64,000 bases of DNA from Paenibacillus cellulositrophicus (GCF_009363095.1 NZ_CP045296.1:1-64000); one strand, 5' to 3'. Numbered from the stretch's first letter, positions 31,918-41,495 are shown. Numbers and translations: made by a program. Notes: a model not told the origin generated them from the letters alone.

Positions 31918-33543
31918 ATGAGAAAAAAAGCAGCTAAAAAATGGGGTACTGCGGTGCTTGCAGCCGCCCTGGTTCTGTCGCTTGCGGCCTGCGGCGGCAC
32001 CTCGGGGAACGATCAGCCGAAAGGGGAGGCGTCCACTAGCGGAAAAACAGCCGAACCGGAAAAATTAACCCACCTGACCTATTGGGTCAGCATGCACCCT
32101 GCTGCAGCCGCCCAAATGAAAACGTACGCGGAAATGGGCATGTATAAGGAACTGGAACGGATTACTGGCGTTAAAGTGGACTTCCAGCATCCGCCGACCG
32201 ACTCCACCCAGGCTCAGGAGCAGTTCAACCTCATGATGGTCTCCGAGAAACTGCCGGATGTGATCGAAACGTCATGGATCGGGTATCCGGGGGGACCCGA
32301 GAAGGCGATCCAGGACAACAAAATTATTAAGCTGAACGATTTGATCGACCAATATGCACCGAATTTGAAAAAACTGCTGGATGAGCATCCCGACTGGAAA
32401 AAGCAGGTGACCACCGACGACGGAAGCCTCTATATGTTCCCGTTCTTCCGCGGCGGTGATAAGGTCCGTGTCTTCTATGGCCCGTCGATCCGCAAGGATT
32501 GGCTCGATAAGCTCGGCCTTCAGATGCCGACGACGATCGACGAATGGCATGAAGTGCTCAAGGCGTTTAAGGAGAAGGATCCGAACGGCAACGGGAAAGC
32601 CGATGAAATTCCGCTGTATTTTACGAAGGACGATATCGGCACGGATGCGCCTTTCCTTGGCGCATGGGGCATCAACTACGGCTTCTACCAGATCGACAAC
32701 AGCGTCAAATACGGACCGATCCAGCCCGAGTACAAGGAATTCCTGGCTACGATGAACCAATGGTATAAGGAAGGGCTGCTCGACAAGGATTTCGCCGCTC
32801 CGAACGACAAGCTGTTCGATGCCAAAATGACCGGCAACCAGTTGGGAGCCGCTCCAACGTATAACGGCGGCGGCATCGGCAAATACGCCAACCTGATGAA
32901 GGATAAGGATCCGAAATTCAATCTGGTGGCCGCCCCGTATCCGGTACTGAACAAAGGCGATAAGCCGATTTGGGGGCAAAAGGATTTCGCCACGAACGGC
33001 ATCGGCGCCGCCATCTCGACCAGCAACACGAACCCGACCGAAACGGTCAAGTGGCTGGACTATGCTTATGGAGAACAGGGCAATCTCCTGTTCAACTACG
33101 GCAAAGAGGGTGAAGCGTACACGATGAAGGAAGGCAAGCCGGTCTTCCTGCCGGAGGTGCTGAACCCGCCGAGCGGCGTCAGCCTTCAGCAATCCTTTGC
33201 AAAGCATAACCGTTCGACGTGGAGCGCTCCGTTCGTGCTCAGCGATGAATTCCAGATGCAGTATTTGGCCCTCCCGAACCAGAAGGATGCCTTGACCGTA
33301 TGGTCCCAGCCGACCGGGGAACGCAAAATGCCGCTCGTGACGCCGACCAAGGACGAGAGCTCCCAATTCGCTTCGATCATGACGGACATCAACACGTATA
33401 AGGACGAGATGTTCCTCAAATTCATTATGGGCGCGGAGCCGATCGACAACTTCGATAAGTACGTGAAGAAAATCGAGGCGATGGGCATTAACGACGCAAT
33501 CAAAATCCAGCAGTCCGCCCTAGACCGGTTCAATAAGCGTTAA
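31918..33543 (+). CDS. sugar ABC transporter solute-binding lipoprotein (LplA/LipO type)
   Basis: 541 residues. Signal peptide with lipobox LAACG (cysteine near 25) is followed by a Gly/Ser/Lys linker and an extracellular solute-binding domain of family 1 (THLTYWVSMHPAAAAQMKTYAEMGMYKELERITGVKVDF). The size and the calcium-like loop DPNGNGKADEIPL are usual in Paenibacillus and Bacillus LplA-type proteins for oligosaccharides. AAAAAGGAGGCGCTTAC precedes ATG 31918. Works with the two permeases downstream; no ATPase gene is present, so a shared MsmX-type ATPase encoded elsewhere must power it. Confidence 0.92.
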   Translation: MRKKAAKKWGTAVLAAALVLSLAACGGTSGNDQPKGEASTSGKTAEPEKLTHLTYWVSMHPAAAAQMKTYAEMGMYKELERITGVKVDFQHPPTDSTQAQEQFNLMMVSEKLPDVIETSWIGYPGGPEKAIQDNKIIKLNDLIDQYAPNLKKLLDEHPDWKKQVTTDDGSLYMFPFFRGGDKVRVFYGPSIRKDWLDKLGLQMPTTIDEWHEVLKAFKEKDPNGNGKADEIPLYFTKDDIGTDAPFLGAWGINYGFYQIDNSVKYGPIQPEYKEFLATMNQWYKEGLLDKDFAAPNDKLFDAKMTGNQLGAAPTYNGGGIGKYANLMKDKDPKFNLVAAPYPVLNKGDKPIWGQKDFATNGIGAAISTSNTNPTETVKWLDYAYGEQGNLLFNYGKEGEAYTMKEGKPVFLPEVLNPPSGVSLQQSFAKHNRSTWSAPFVLSDEFQMQYLALPNQKDALTVWSQPTGERKMPLVTPTKDESSQFASIMTDINTYKDEMFLKFIMGAEPIDNFDKYVKKIEAMGINDAIKIQQSALDRFNKR

Positions 33544-33644
33544 TCAAAAAGCATAAGGCGGCGAAGATGCCGGGCAGGGGATGTCCGCTTCCCGGCTCGC
33601 CCCTTGTTCCAACACCACATTCCGCAGGAAAGGCAGGGGGTTAC

Positions 33645-34616
33645 ATGTGGCAGGTAACCGATAAGAAACTGATGAAGAAGCGCCCGCTGCGCAGCCGGAC
33701 CGATCTAACCACGGGGCAAACCATCCGTAAGGATCTCCGCCGCAACTGGATCATTTATCTCATGGCGCTCCCCGTCATTGCGTATTACTTGATCTTTCAT
33801 TACGGACCGATGTACGGTCTCCTGATCGCCTTTAAGGATTACTCACCGGCACAAGGGATCTGGGGAAGCCCATGGGTCGGTTTCAAGCATTTTGACAGCT
33901 TTTTTAACGGCATTTATTTCTGGAGGCTCATCCGCAATACGGTCCTCATCAACTTCTATGATCTGCTGTTTGGTTTTCCGGCGGCGATCCTGCTGGCGCT
34001 GCTGCTGAACGAGATCCGCAAAATGGCGTTCAAGCGATTCGTGCAGACGATCTCCTATTTACCACACTTCATTTCGATTGTCGTGGTCGCGGGGATGATG
34101 TTTGACTTCCTAAGCCGTGACGGATTGATCAATCAGCTGCTGGGGTTCATCGGCGTCGATCCGATCGATTTTCTGAAGGAGGCCGGCTGGTTCCGTTTTA
34201 TTTTCGTATCGTCCGGCATCTGGCAGGGCATCGGCTGGGGCTCCATCATCTATTTGGCATCGATCGCCAATATCGACCCGACGCTGTATGAGGCGGCCAA
34301 AATCGACGGCGCAAGCCGCTGGAGACAAACGTTCCATATCACCATACCGGGCATCATGCCCACGATTGTCATCATGCTCATTCTGAATATGGGGCACATG
34401 CTGTCGGTAGGCAGCGAGAAGGTGCTTCTGCTGTACAATCCGCTGACTTACGAAACGGCCGATGTCATTTCCACTTATGTATACCGAAAAGGGATTTTGG
34501 AGGCGAGCTACAGCTTTACCGCGGCGGTCGGCCTGTTCAATTCCGTCATCAGCCTGATTCTGATCGTGTCGGCAAATGCCATCAGCAAGCGCGTGTCCGA
34601 AAACAAACTGTGGTAG
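33645..34616 (+). CDS. ABC sugar permease, LplB type
   Basis: 323 residues and six membrane helices. Begins with RKDLRRNWIIYLMALPVIAYYLIFHYGPMYGLLIAFKDY, the common LplB lead. The EAA loop reads YEAAKIDGASRWRQTFHITIPGI. ATG 33645 is chosen with AGGGGG upstream; the frame is open back to 33567 without any other good start. 13 bp separate its stop from the second permease. It forms the translocation pore with 34630..35508 for the oligosaccharide captured by 31918..33543. Confidence 0.92.
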   Translation: MWQVTDKKLMKKRPLRSRTDLTTGQTIRKDLRRNWIIYLMALPVIAYYLIFHYGPMYGLLIAFKDYSPAQGIWGSPWVGFKHFDSFFNGIYFWRLIRNTVLINFYDLLFGFPAAILLALLLNEIRKMAFKRFVQTISYLPHFISIVVVAGMMFDFLSRDGLINQLLGFIGVDPIDFLKEAGWFRFIFVSSGIWQGIGWGSIIYLASIANIDPTLYEAAKIDGASRWRQTFHITIPGIMPTIVIMLILNMGHMLSVGSEKVLLLYNPLTYETADVISTYVYRKGILEASYSFTAAVGLFNSVISLILIVSANAISKRVSENKLW

Positions 34617-34629
34617 GAGGGATCATCCG

Positions 34630-35508
34630 ATGATTGCACAAACGAACGGCGAAAAGGTATTCGGCGTGATCAATACGCTGCTGATGCTGCTGCTCTGCTT
34701 CGTTACACTGTACCCGTTCCTGTATGTATTATTCGCTTCATTGAGCGACGCGGCGAGCTTTATCCAGCACCGGGGCATCCTCCTGCGCCCGCTCGGATTT
34801 AACTTCGAGGCTTACAAAGCCGTCTTCAAGAACCCGATGATCACAAGCGGGTACCGGAATACGCTGTTTTATGTAGCCGCAGGAACGGCCATTAACCTGT
34901 TTATGACGGCTCTGGGGGCTTATGTGCTGTCGCGTCGGAACCTGTATTTTAAAAACCTGATGATGTTTGCGATCGTCCTGACTATGGTGTTCAGCGGCGG
35001 ACTGATCCCGACGTACATCCTCGTCGGCAAACTCGGCATGATGAATACGCCTTGGGCGCTGCTGATCCCGGGAGCGATCTCCACGTTTAACCTGATTATT
35101 ATGCGGACGGCGTTCCAGGGCGTACCCGTGTCGCTCGAAGAATCGGCCAAAATCGACGGAGCCGGCGAGATGACCATTCTGTTCCGGATCGTCATTCCGC
35201 TGTCGATGCCGGTCATCGCGGTCATGATTCTTTGGTATGCGGTTGGGCATTGGAACTCGTATTTTCCGGCGCTGGTGTATTTGCGTGACCGGACGATGTA
35301 CCCGCTGCAGCTCGTTTTGCGCGAAATCCTCATCGCCAATTCCACCGATTCCATGTCCACCGGTGTGGCTGCGGACGACAAGTATGCGATCGGCGAAACA
35401 ATCAAATATGCCACCATCATCGTGTCGACCCTGCCGATTATCTGCCTGTATCCGTTCTTACAGAAGTATTTCGTCAAAGGGGTGCTGATCGGCGCCATCA
35501 AGGAATAA
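34630..35508 (+). CDS. ABC sugar permease, LplC type
   Basis: 292 residues, six membrane helices. Begins IAQTNGEKVFGVINTLLMLLLCFVTLYPFLYVLFASLSD; the EAA loop is EESAKIDGAGEMTILFRIVIPLS and the end ...KYFVKGVLIGAIKE is that of LplC/YtcP-type permeases. ATG 34630 has AGGAGG (34615-34620) 9 bp upstream, overlapping the end of the first permease gene. Partner of 33645..34616. Confidence 0.93.
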   Translation: MIAQTNGEKVFGVINTLLMLLLCFVTLYPFLYVLFASLSDAASFIQHRGILLRPLGFNFEAYKAVFKNPMITSGYRNTLFYVAAGTAINLFMTALGAYVLSRRNLYFKNLMMFAIVLTMVFSGGLIPTYILVGKLGMMNTPWALLIPGAISTFNLIIMRTAFQGVPVSLEESAKIDGAGEMTILFRIVIPLSMPVIAVMILWYAVGHWNSYFPALVYLRDRTMYPLQLVLREILIANSTDSMSTGVAADDKYAIGETIKYATIIVSTLPIICLYPFLQKYFVKGVLIGAIKE

Positions 35509-35607
35509 AAAACTGCCCGGAGCCCTGTCCCTTGCATTATAATGAACATACAAGTTTCATTGATGCGCATGTCGGTCGATACATGAACAAGGTAGGGGGA
35601 ATGCTTG

Positions 35608-37998
35608 GTGAAACGGCTGCTTCGTCCGCTTGGAATCGGTCATCTGCGAAGCGTGTGGATGACGATGCTGATTTCCAATCTGGTTCTGCTGCTCATCCCG
35701 GTCTCGATGGGAGCCTTCTTGTACACCAAAGTCGAAGCAAGTTTGGAAAGCGGTGCCAACCGTTCCAATCAAGCGATGCTGGAGCAGCTCAAGCTGTCCC
35801 TGGACAGCAAATTAAGCGAAGTGCAAAAGCTGGCGCAGCAGATCATTTTCGATCCGAAGCTGGAGTATTTGCTTAAACTGGACCAGGATGCAGGCGGTCC
35901 CGACCGGTACCAGTTCATCGAATTTATGCGGAACACCATGTCAAGACAGGGGTGCCTGACGAACTTTATCCTGGATTACTATGTCTATTTCCGCAACAGC
36001 GATCTGGTGCTGAGGCCCGGGCTTCTCACCGATTCGCACAAATTTTACGATATGTATTACAGCTATCAGGGCATGAGTTACGACCGCTGGCGGGAAAGCA
36101 TGCTCACAAGCTTCCATACGATGGATTACCTTCCATCGGCCACGCTGCTCCGGACCGCCGAGTATGATCCGATGCAGAGTATCGAGAAAACGCCGCTGAA
36201 CGTCATCACCTTCGCCCAGTCGCTTCCGGGGCGGGACCGGCGCGATATTACGGGGACCTTCGTCATTCTGATCGACGAAAGTCAGATTAAGGAAATGTTT
36301 GCCCAGATTGAATCCGCGAGCGACAGCTCGATCTACATCGTGAATTCGGACGGCCGCACGATCATGGCGACGGACCGCCAGCCGCTGCCGGGCGAATTGT
36401 TGTCCCGGATCACCGGGACCGGCGGGTTGTTCAACCAAACGATTAATGGCGATCAGAAAATGGTATCGTATACCTCATCGGAAAAAGAAGGATGGAAATA
36501 CGTTCTCGTTACGCCGAAAAGCGTCTTTATGCAGCAGATCATTCTGATCAAGCAGTGGGCGCTGATCCTGTTCGCCCTTTGTCTGGCCGTGGGACTGACC
36601 GCAGCCTTCATCTTCGCTTACCGAAATTACAGTCCGCTGCGTAAAACGGTCAATGCCATTCTCAGGGGCAGTGAATGGAGCGGAAGGCCGAAGGTCAACG
36701 AATACGAGCTGATCCTGCAGTCCATTGAAGGCTCCCTGCATACCGAAAAAAATTTACGCAGCCTGCTCGCCCAGCAGACGCCCGTCATCCGCTCCAACTT
36801 CCTGCTGCGCCTGCTCCGGGGGCAGATGGATGTCGACGCGTCCCGGGAAGGCGGCCAGTCGCTGCGGTTTATGGATATTACGTTCGTCAGTGACGATTTC
36901 TCGGTCATGGTCGTCCAATTGGACAGCATCGCAAGGTTCAACGCGGAGCCGAGCGAGGAGCAGTGGGCGCTTGCCCGTTTTATCGTATCCAATATTGGCA
37001 CGGATCTGATCGAGTATCCGCACAAGGCGTTTGCCGTTGAGCTGGACCGGGACCGGGTAGCGATCGTGTGCAACTTTGCCGCGGAACAGGCCGAGGGTGG
37101 CGAGAAGGTGACCCGTGAGCTGGCCACAGCGCTCAAAGGCATGATCGAGGAACGCTTCAAGATCGATGTTACCGTAGCGGTGGGCCTGCCTCACAGCGGT
37201 GCGAAGAGCATCAGCGAGAGCTATGCGGAAGCGGCGTCTGCCCTGGAATTCCGGATTGTTAAGGGCGGCGGGACGATCATCTTTTTTCAGGACATTACGG
37301 ATGTGCACTCCCATTATTACTACCCGGTCGATATTGAGGTACAGCTGATTAATTTCGTAAGGAGCGGTGACGCCGACCATGCCCTGCAGCTGCTGGACAC
37401 GATTTACGCGATGAATTTCGAGTCGGGCAGCATCACGCCGGAATACGGGAAATGCCTGTTCTTTAACATCACCAGTACATATTTAAAAATTATGAACGCC
37501 ACGGGCATGGACCAGAATGACATTCTCGGACCCGATATCGATCTGGTGAAGGACATCTTCTCCTATGAAACGGCCGAAGGAATGCACAAACGGATGAAGC
37601 GGCTGTATGAAATTTTGGCGGAGAGCATGGTTGCGGACAAGAGCGGCCATAGCGCCCAGCTTCTGCAGGACATGGATCAGTTCGTGGATGAGCATTTCAC
37701 CGATTCGAACATGGGGCTTGGCATGGTGGCGGATCACTTCGACATGACGCCGCAGTATGTCTCGACCTTTTACAAAAAACAGAGCGGGATCAATCTCAGC
37801 GACCATATCGCAAAGAAACGGATTGAGCTTGCCAAACGCCATATGGCTGACAAGGAATTCACAAACGCCCAAATCGCGCAATTGGTCGGGTATACGAGCG
37901 ACGTTGTCTTTATCCGGGCTTTTAAAAAGATCGAGGGCGTCACGCCGGGGAAATACCGGGAGCTGATGATGTCGTGCGTCTCGGATGAGACCGGGTGA
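35608..37998 (+). CDS. membrane-anchored AraC-family regulator
   Basis: About 796 residues. A membrane helix near 16-38 and a second near 310-335 enclose a dCache-like sensor segment of about 270 residues. A cytoplasmic linker follows and the protein ends in two AraC helix-turn-helix motifs (MGLGMVADHFDMTPQYVSTFYKKQSGINLSDHI and FTNAQIAQLVGYTSDVVFIRAFKKIEGVTPGKYREL). The design matches one-component membrane regulators that replace a YesMN pair in Paenibacillus sugar loci. GTG 35608 is 7 bp after AGGGGGA; TTG 35605 is possible. It follows the transporter genes and likely activates them. Confidence 0.9.
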   Translation: MKRLLRPLGIGHLRSVWMTMLISNLVLLLIPVSMGAFLYTKVEASLESGANRSNQAMLEQLKLSLDSKLSEVQKLAQQIIFDPKLEYLLKLDQDAGGPDRYQFIEFMRNTMSRQGCLTNFILDYYVYFRNSDLVLRPGLLTDSHKFYDMYYSYQGMSYDRWRESMLTSFHTMDYLPSATLLRTAEYDPMQSIEKTPLNVITFAQSLPGRDRRDITGTFVILIDESQIKEMFAQIESASDSSIYIVNSDGRTIMATDRQPLPGELLSRITGTGGLFNQTINGDQKMVSYTSSEKEGWKYVLVTPKSVFMQQIILIKQWALILFALCLAVGLTAAFIFAYRNYSPLRKTVNAILRGSEWSGRPKVNEYELILQSIEGSLHTEKNLRSLLAQQTPVIRSNFLLRLLRGQMDVDASREGGQSLRFMDITFVSDDFSVMVVQLDSIARFNAEPSEEQWALARFIVSNIGTDLIEYPHKAFAVELDRDRVAIVCNFAAEQAEGGEKVTRELATALKGMIEERFKIDVTVAVGLPHSGAKSISESYAEAASALEFRIVKGGGTIIFFQDITDVHSHYYYPVDIEVQLINFVRSGDADHALQLLDTIYAMNFESGSITPEYGKCLFFNITSTYLKIMNATGMDQNDILGPDIDLVKDIFSYETAEGMHKRMKRLYEILAESMVADKSGHSAQLLQDMDQFVDEHFTDSNMGLGMVADHFDMTPQYVSTFYKKQSGINLSDHIAKKRIELAKRHMADKEFTNAQIAQLVGYTSDVVFIRAFKKIEGVTPGKYRELMMSCVSDETG

Positions 37999-38006
37999 GC
38001 TGCAAG

Positions 38007-38038
38007 AAAAGGCAGGGGAACAGCCTCTGCCTTTTTTT
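38007..38038 (+). terminator. terminator of the GH88/GH29 locus
   Basis: AAAAGGCAG (38007-38015) and CTGCCTTTT (38027-38035), then further T. Confidence 0.85.
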
Positions 38039-38079
38039 CGTTTTTCTCCATCATTGGTGGAAAAGCCCGGAAAAGCTGG

Positions 38080-38109
38080 TTGACATTCTTCTCCATCCCT
38101 GAATATAAT
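38080..38109 (+). promoter_or_regulatory. promoter of the metal-export ATPase gene
   Basis: TTGACA (38080-38085) and TATAAT (38104-38109), both perfect consensus, 18 bp apart. The operator at 38127 lies about 10 bp after the expected start. Confidence 0.75.
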
Positions 38110-38126
38110 GTGCTTAACAAGTTTAT

Positions 38127-38146
38127 ATATGAATATATGCTCATAT
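38127..38146. promoter_or_regulatory. SmtB/ArsR (CadC/CzrA)-type operator
   Basis: ATATGAATATATGCTCATAT, an imperfect palindrome with outer arms ATATGA and TCATAT, resembles the AT-rich operators of SmtB/CadC/CzrA metal-sensing repressors. It lies between promoter and start codon of the P-type ATPase gene. An ArsR/CadC-like repressor gene is found 3.4 kb away at 41575. Confidence 0.65.
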
Positions 38147-38176
38147 TATATTCGTGATTGGATCGGAGGCATTTAG

Positions 38177-40426
38177 ATGACTGAAGCCGTCTCTAAGGTG
38201 AAGCGCGAGCTGCTGCTCGAAGGCTTGGATTGTGCAAACTGTGCCATGAAGATCGAGGATGGAGTCCGGAAGATGGACGGGATTTCTTCCTGCTCAGTAA
38301 ATTTCGTCAAGCAGACGCTGACTTTTGAATCCTCAGAAGATCAAGGCCAGCTGATATCGGAGATTACGAAGAAAGTCAAAAAATTAGAGCCGCATGTCAG
38401 CGTGCGTGAGCTGGTTCCGAAAGCGGCAGGAAATCATCCGCAAAGGTCCCGCGGCCATCATCATGATGGGTACGCGCATGATCACGGTCATTCCCACGAA
38501 GGTCATGACCACGGAGCGGGCGGTCATTCGCATGATCATGCCCACGGCCATGATCACGGTCATTCGCATGATCACGGCAGTTCCGGCATCCGTGTCATGT
38601 CGATCCGCCTGGCTGCAGGGGCGGTGATCACGGCAGCCGCGATGCTGCTGCCGGTCACGGGGTGGGCCGAGCTCGCCATGTTTCTGGTGGCCTATCTCAT
38701 TACCGGAGGAGACATCGTTCTGCAGGCGCTCCGCAACATCCTTAGGGGCCAGGTGTTTGACGAGTACTTCCTGATGTCGGTTGCGACGATTGGGGCGTTC
38801 TGCGTAGGACAGTATCCCGAAGGGGTTGCCGTCATGCTCTTCTACCAGATCGGCGAAATGTTCCAGGGCATCGCGGTTAACCGTTCGCGCAAATCCATCA
38901 GCGCCATGATGGATCTCCGGCCGGATTATGCGAACCTGAAGACAGGGGACGGAACGAAACAGGTGACGCCGGAGGAAGTCCAGGTCGGCGATTTGATCAT
39001 CGTCAAACCGGGAGAGAAGATCCCGCTCGACGGCAAAGTGACCGAGGGACGGTCGATGGCGGACACTTCGGCGCTGACCGGCGAGTCCGTGCCGCGTGAG
39101 CTGGAAGCGGGCGATGAGGTGCTGAGCGGATTCATCAACAAAAATGGCGTCCTTACGATCGAGGTGACCAAGATTTATGGGGAGTCCACCGCGGCCAAAA
39201 TTTTGGACCTCGTCCAAAACGCCAGCAGCAACAAAGCCCCTACCGAGAACTTCATCACGAAATTCGCCCGTTTGTATACGCCGGTCGTCGTTATCGTCGC
39301 CCTGCTTCTTGCGCTCGTACCCCCGCTCGTGGTGAGCGGCGCGACGTTCTCCGACTGGATCTACCGGGCGCTGATCTTTCTCGTCATTTCGTGTCCCTGC
39401 GCGCTGGTCGTATCGATTCCGCTCGGATTTTTTGGAGGGATCGGGGCCGCTTCGAAGGCGGGCATCCTGGTCAAAGGGAGCAATTACCTGGAAGCCTTGA
39501 ATGATGTGAAGTACGTCGTGTTCGACAAGACCGGCACGCTGACCAAAGGGACGTTCCGGGTGACCGAAACCCGCCCGACCCACGACGGAATCAGCCCTGA
39601 ACAGCTGCTGGAATTTGCAGCCTTCGCCGAACTTCATTCGAGCCATCCCATTGCCGAATCGATCAGGGAAGCCTACGGGAAAGAAATAGATGCGTCACGC
39701 ATACAGGACTACAATGAAGCTGCGGGACACGGTGTTCACGTGAAATTGGACGGCGTGGAAGTATTGGCCGGCAACGCAAAGCTGCTCAAGGAGGAAGGCA
39801 TTGCGGCTCAGCAGCCGGATGCGCCGGGCACCGTCGTATATGTGGCCGTGAACGGAGAATACGCCGGTTATCTGCTCATCTCGGACGAGGTGAAGGAAGA
39901 TGCTGCGCAGGCGGTCGGCGCGCTTCAGCAGCGGGGCAAACAGACGGTTATGCTGACAGGCGATGCACGCCCGGTGGCGGAGAAGGTCGGGAAGCTGCTT
40001 GGCGTCAACGAGGTGCATGCCGAGCTTCTTCCACAGGATAAGGTAGAGCATATGGAACGGCTGAGCCGGTTGAAGCAGCCCAAGGAAAAAATCGCTTTTG
40101 TCGGGGACGGCATGAACGATACGCCGGTGCTGGCGAGAGCCGACGTGGGGATCGCGATGGGCGGCCTGGGATCGGACGCTGCCATCGAGGCGGCGGATAT
40201 CGTCATTATGACCGATGAGCCGTCCAAGATCGTCACCGCGCTTGGCATTGCGGGGCGTACGCGCCAAATCGTATGGCAGAACATCGTTTTTGCGCTGGCA
40301 GTCAAAGGGATCTTCCTGCTGCTTGGAGCCTTTGGCATCGCAACGATGTGGGAAGCCGTCTTCTCCGATGTCGGCGTCACTCTGCTGGCCGTCTTAAATG
40401 CGATGCGGGTGCTGAAGCTGAAATAA
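38177..40426 (+). CDS. Zn/Cd/Pb-type heavy-metal P1B-ATPase with His-rich loop
   Basis: 749 residues. An HMA domain with CANC (Cys19, Cys22) is followed by a loop rich in His, Asp and Gly (about residues 92-138, many HDH/HGHSH groups), then the P-type core: CPC at 406-408, phosphorylation motif DKTGT with Asp450, hinge GDGMND near the end. CPC and the histidine loop indicate zinc, cadmium or lead export rather than copper. ATG 38177 follows GATCGGAGGC. The consensus promoter and SmtB-like operator upstream suggest derepression by metal. A His-rich loop of this size is an unusual extra for the family and may buffer metal. Confidence 0.92.
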   Translation: MTEAVSKVKRELLLEGLDCANCAMKIEDGVRKMDGISSCSVNFVKQTLTFESSEDQGQLISEITKKVKKLEPHVSVRELVPKAAGNHPQRSRGHHHDGYAHDHGHSHEGHDHGAGGHSHDHAHGHDHGHSHDHGSSGIRVMSIRLAAGAVITAAAMLLPVTGWAELAMFLVAYLITGGDIVLQALRNILRGQVFDEYFLMSVATIGAFCVGQYPEGVAVMLFYQIGEMFQGIAVNRSRKSISAMMDLRPDYANLKTGDGTKQVTPEEVQVGDLIIVKPGEKIPLDGKVTEGRSMADTSALTGESVPRELEAGDEVLSGFINKNGVLTIEVTKIYGESTAAKILDLVQNASSNKAPTENFITKFARLYTPVVVIVALLLALVPPLVVSGATFSDWIYRALIFLVISCPCALVVSIPLGFFGGIGAASKAGILVKGSNYLEALNDVKYVVFDKTGTLTKGTFRVTETRPTHDGISPEQLLEFAAFAELHSSHPIAESIREAYGKEIDASRIQDYNEAAGHGVHVKLDGVEVLAGNAKLLKEEGIAAQQPDAPGTVVYVAVNGEYAGYLLISDEVKEDAAQAVGALQQRGKQTVMLTGDARPVAEKVGKLLGVNEVHAELLPQDKVEHMERLSRLKQPKEKIAFVGDGMNDTPVLARADVGIAMGGLGSDAAIEAADIVIMTDEPSKIVTALGIAGRTRQIVWQNIVFALAVKGIFLLLGAFGIATMWEAVFSDVGVTLLAVLNAMRVLKLK

Positions 40427-40460
40427 TGAAACAATTCCAAAGCTGTGGTGTACAAAATAA

Positions 40461-40490
40461 CGGGCGGTCCGCTGCATGCGGTGCCGCCCG
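40461..40490. terminator. GC-rich hairpin between convergent genes
   Basis: CGGGCGG (40461-40467) pairs with CCGCCCG (40484-40490), with an inner CCGC/GCGG stem. There is no T-tract on either strand, so termination by this stem alone is uncertain. Confidence 0.4.
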
Positions 40491-40511
40491 CTGCCGTTCG
40501 AGGAGCTCCTG

Positions 40512-41387
40512 CTAGTCCCCCGATATTCTTGTCACTTCTCCATAACGCTGCAGCCTACGCTCCACCTGTTTGGAGACCGCTTCCAGCGAACCTGGAATGT
40601 AGATATTTGAACCGCCGTTTCGCTGTTCTAACGCCTGAAGGGTTTCCCTTGGAATGAAAAACCGCTTTACAAAAAGGAGGGAGCCCTCTTTTTCCTGCAA
40701 AAGGTGGAGCATAGAGGAGGAGAATGGCTTCTGATCCAAGGGGAGCATGATCACGGCTCGGTTATGTTTGCCGGACATCTGTGCCGTATAAGCATCCACC
40801 GCTCCCGCCAGAGCTTCTGGCGCCGCGGCCTGAATTCGCTCGGTGCGGAGGCCCAGTCTGCGGAGCTGATCGATAACCCGCTGATGTATGTCGCCCGCAG
40901 CAATCACCTGCACTCCGCTTTGCGAAGCAAGACCGGAAGGACGAAGCCGGACAAGCTCGATTAGGGTGGCCTCCGGTGTTACATATCTGCCTGTAAACAG
41001 CATGGTTCCGTTCTTTGCAAAAAGCAGAAGACGGCTTGCCGCAAGTGCGCCTGGTTTATCCTGGGGATCGGCCAGAATGACGACGTCCGGGCTGTTATTC
41101 ATGCTTCCGTCTAGCCATTGGGTCCTGGAAAACTGCACCGCGGCTTGTACGGGATCCTTTGCCAGCAGCATTGCCGATAAAAGGGACGGATCCAAGGAAG
41201 GGTCCTGCCCGGTTTGGCCGTCGCTCCCGTTAACAACCTTAGGTTGTTGAATAGAATCAGGGCCGAAGAACGTATCGGCACGTTCTGCATCAGCCACTCC
41301 TGCAGGCCATACAAAGCTCCATCCGGTATATAAGGCTACCGAGAGAAAGAGAAAAACGGATAGCAGGCTTCTGTTCATTCTGTTCAT
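40512..41387 (-). CDS. secreted protein with cell-wall-binding-repeat-2-like domains
   Basis: 291 residues with a signal peptide at the N-terminus (NRSLLSVFLFLSVALYTGWSFVWPAG). Two units of about 105 residues resemble CW_binding_2: VVILADPQDKPGALAASRLLLFAKNGTMLFT ... VQVIAAGDIHQRVIDQLRRLGLRTERI, then AVIMLPLDQKPFSSSMLHLL ... NIYIPGSLEAVSKQVERRLQRYGEVTRISG. The characteristic ERIAG/TRISG turns are present. Likely anchored non-covalently to the wall. ATG 41387 has AGGAGG 9 bp upstream; an in-frame ATG at 41429 lacks one. Its upstream region contains a G16/C16 tract. Sequence identity to the family model needs a domain search. Confidence 0.7.
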   Translation of the reverse strand: MNRMNRSLLSVFLFLSVALYTGWSFVWPAGVADAERADTFFGPDSIQQPKVVNGSDGQTGQDPSLDPSLLSAMLLAKDPVQAAVQFSRTQWLDGSMNNSPDVVILADPQDKPGALAASRLLLFAKNGTMLFTGRYVTPEATLIELVRLRPSGLASQSGVQVIAAGDIHQRVIDQLRRLGLRTERIQAAAPEALAGAVDAYTAQMSGKHNRAVIMLPLDQKPFSSSMLHLLQEKEGSLLFVKRFFIPRETLQALEQRNGGSNIYIPGSLEAVSKQVERRLQRYGEVTRISGD

Positions 41388-41479
41388 ATGGAGCTGCCTC
41401 CTGATCAATGGATTACTTGTTATCAGCATTGACCTTTATTGGAGCCGGCAACCCTTGGTTTCTTCTCAGGAAAAAATGA

Positions 41480-41495
41480 GGGGGGGGGGGGGGGG
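41480..41495. repeat. 16-base G homopolymer
   Basis: An uninterrupted run of 16 G (C on the minus strand), 93 bp upstream of the start of the leftward gene 40512..41387 and between it and the ArsR gene terminator. Such tracts slip during replication and sequencing. No gene covers it in a convincing frame. Confidence 0.9.

Noticed and set aside
32272..33366. 364-codon open frame on the minus strand
   Set aside because: Mirror of the solute-binding protein gene, with no start signal.
38420..38600. Repeated CATGATCACGG units that could suggest a CRISPR-like or regulatory repeat
   Set aside because: They encode the His/Asp/Gly loop of the P-type ATPase in frame; irregular spacing and no spacers.
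38384..39646. 420-codon open frame on the minus strand
   Set aside because: Antisense to the P-type ATPase; its Met/Arg/His runs come from the complement of the His-rich loop.
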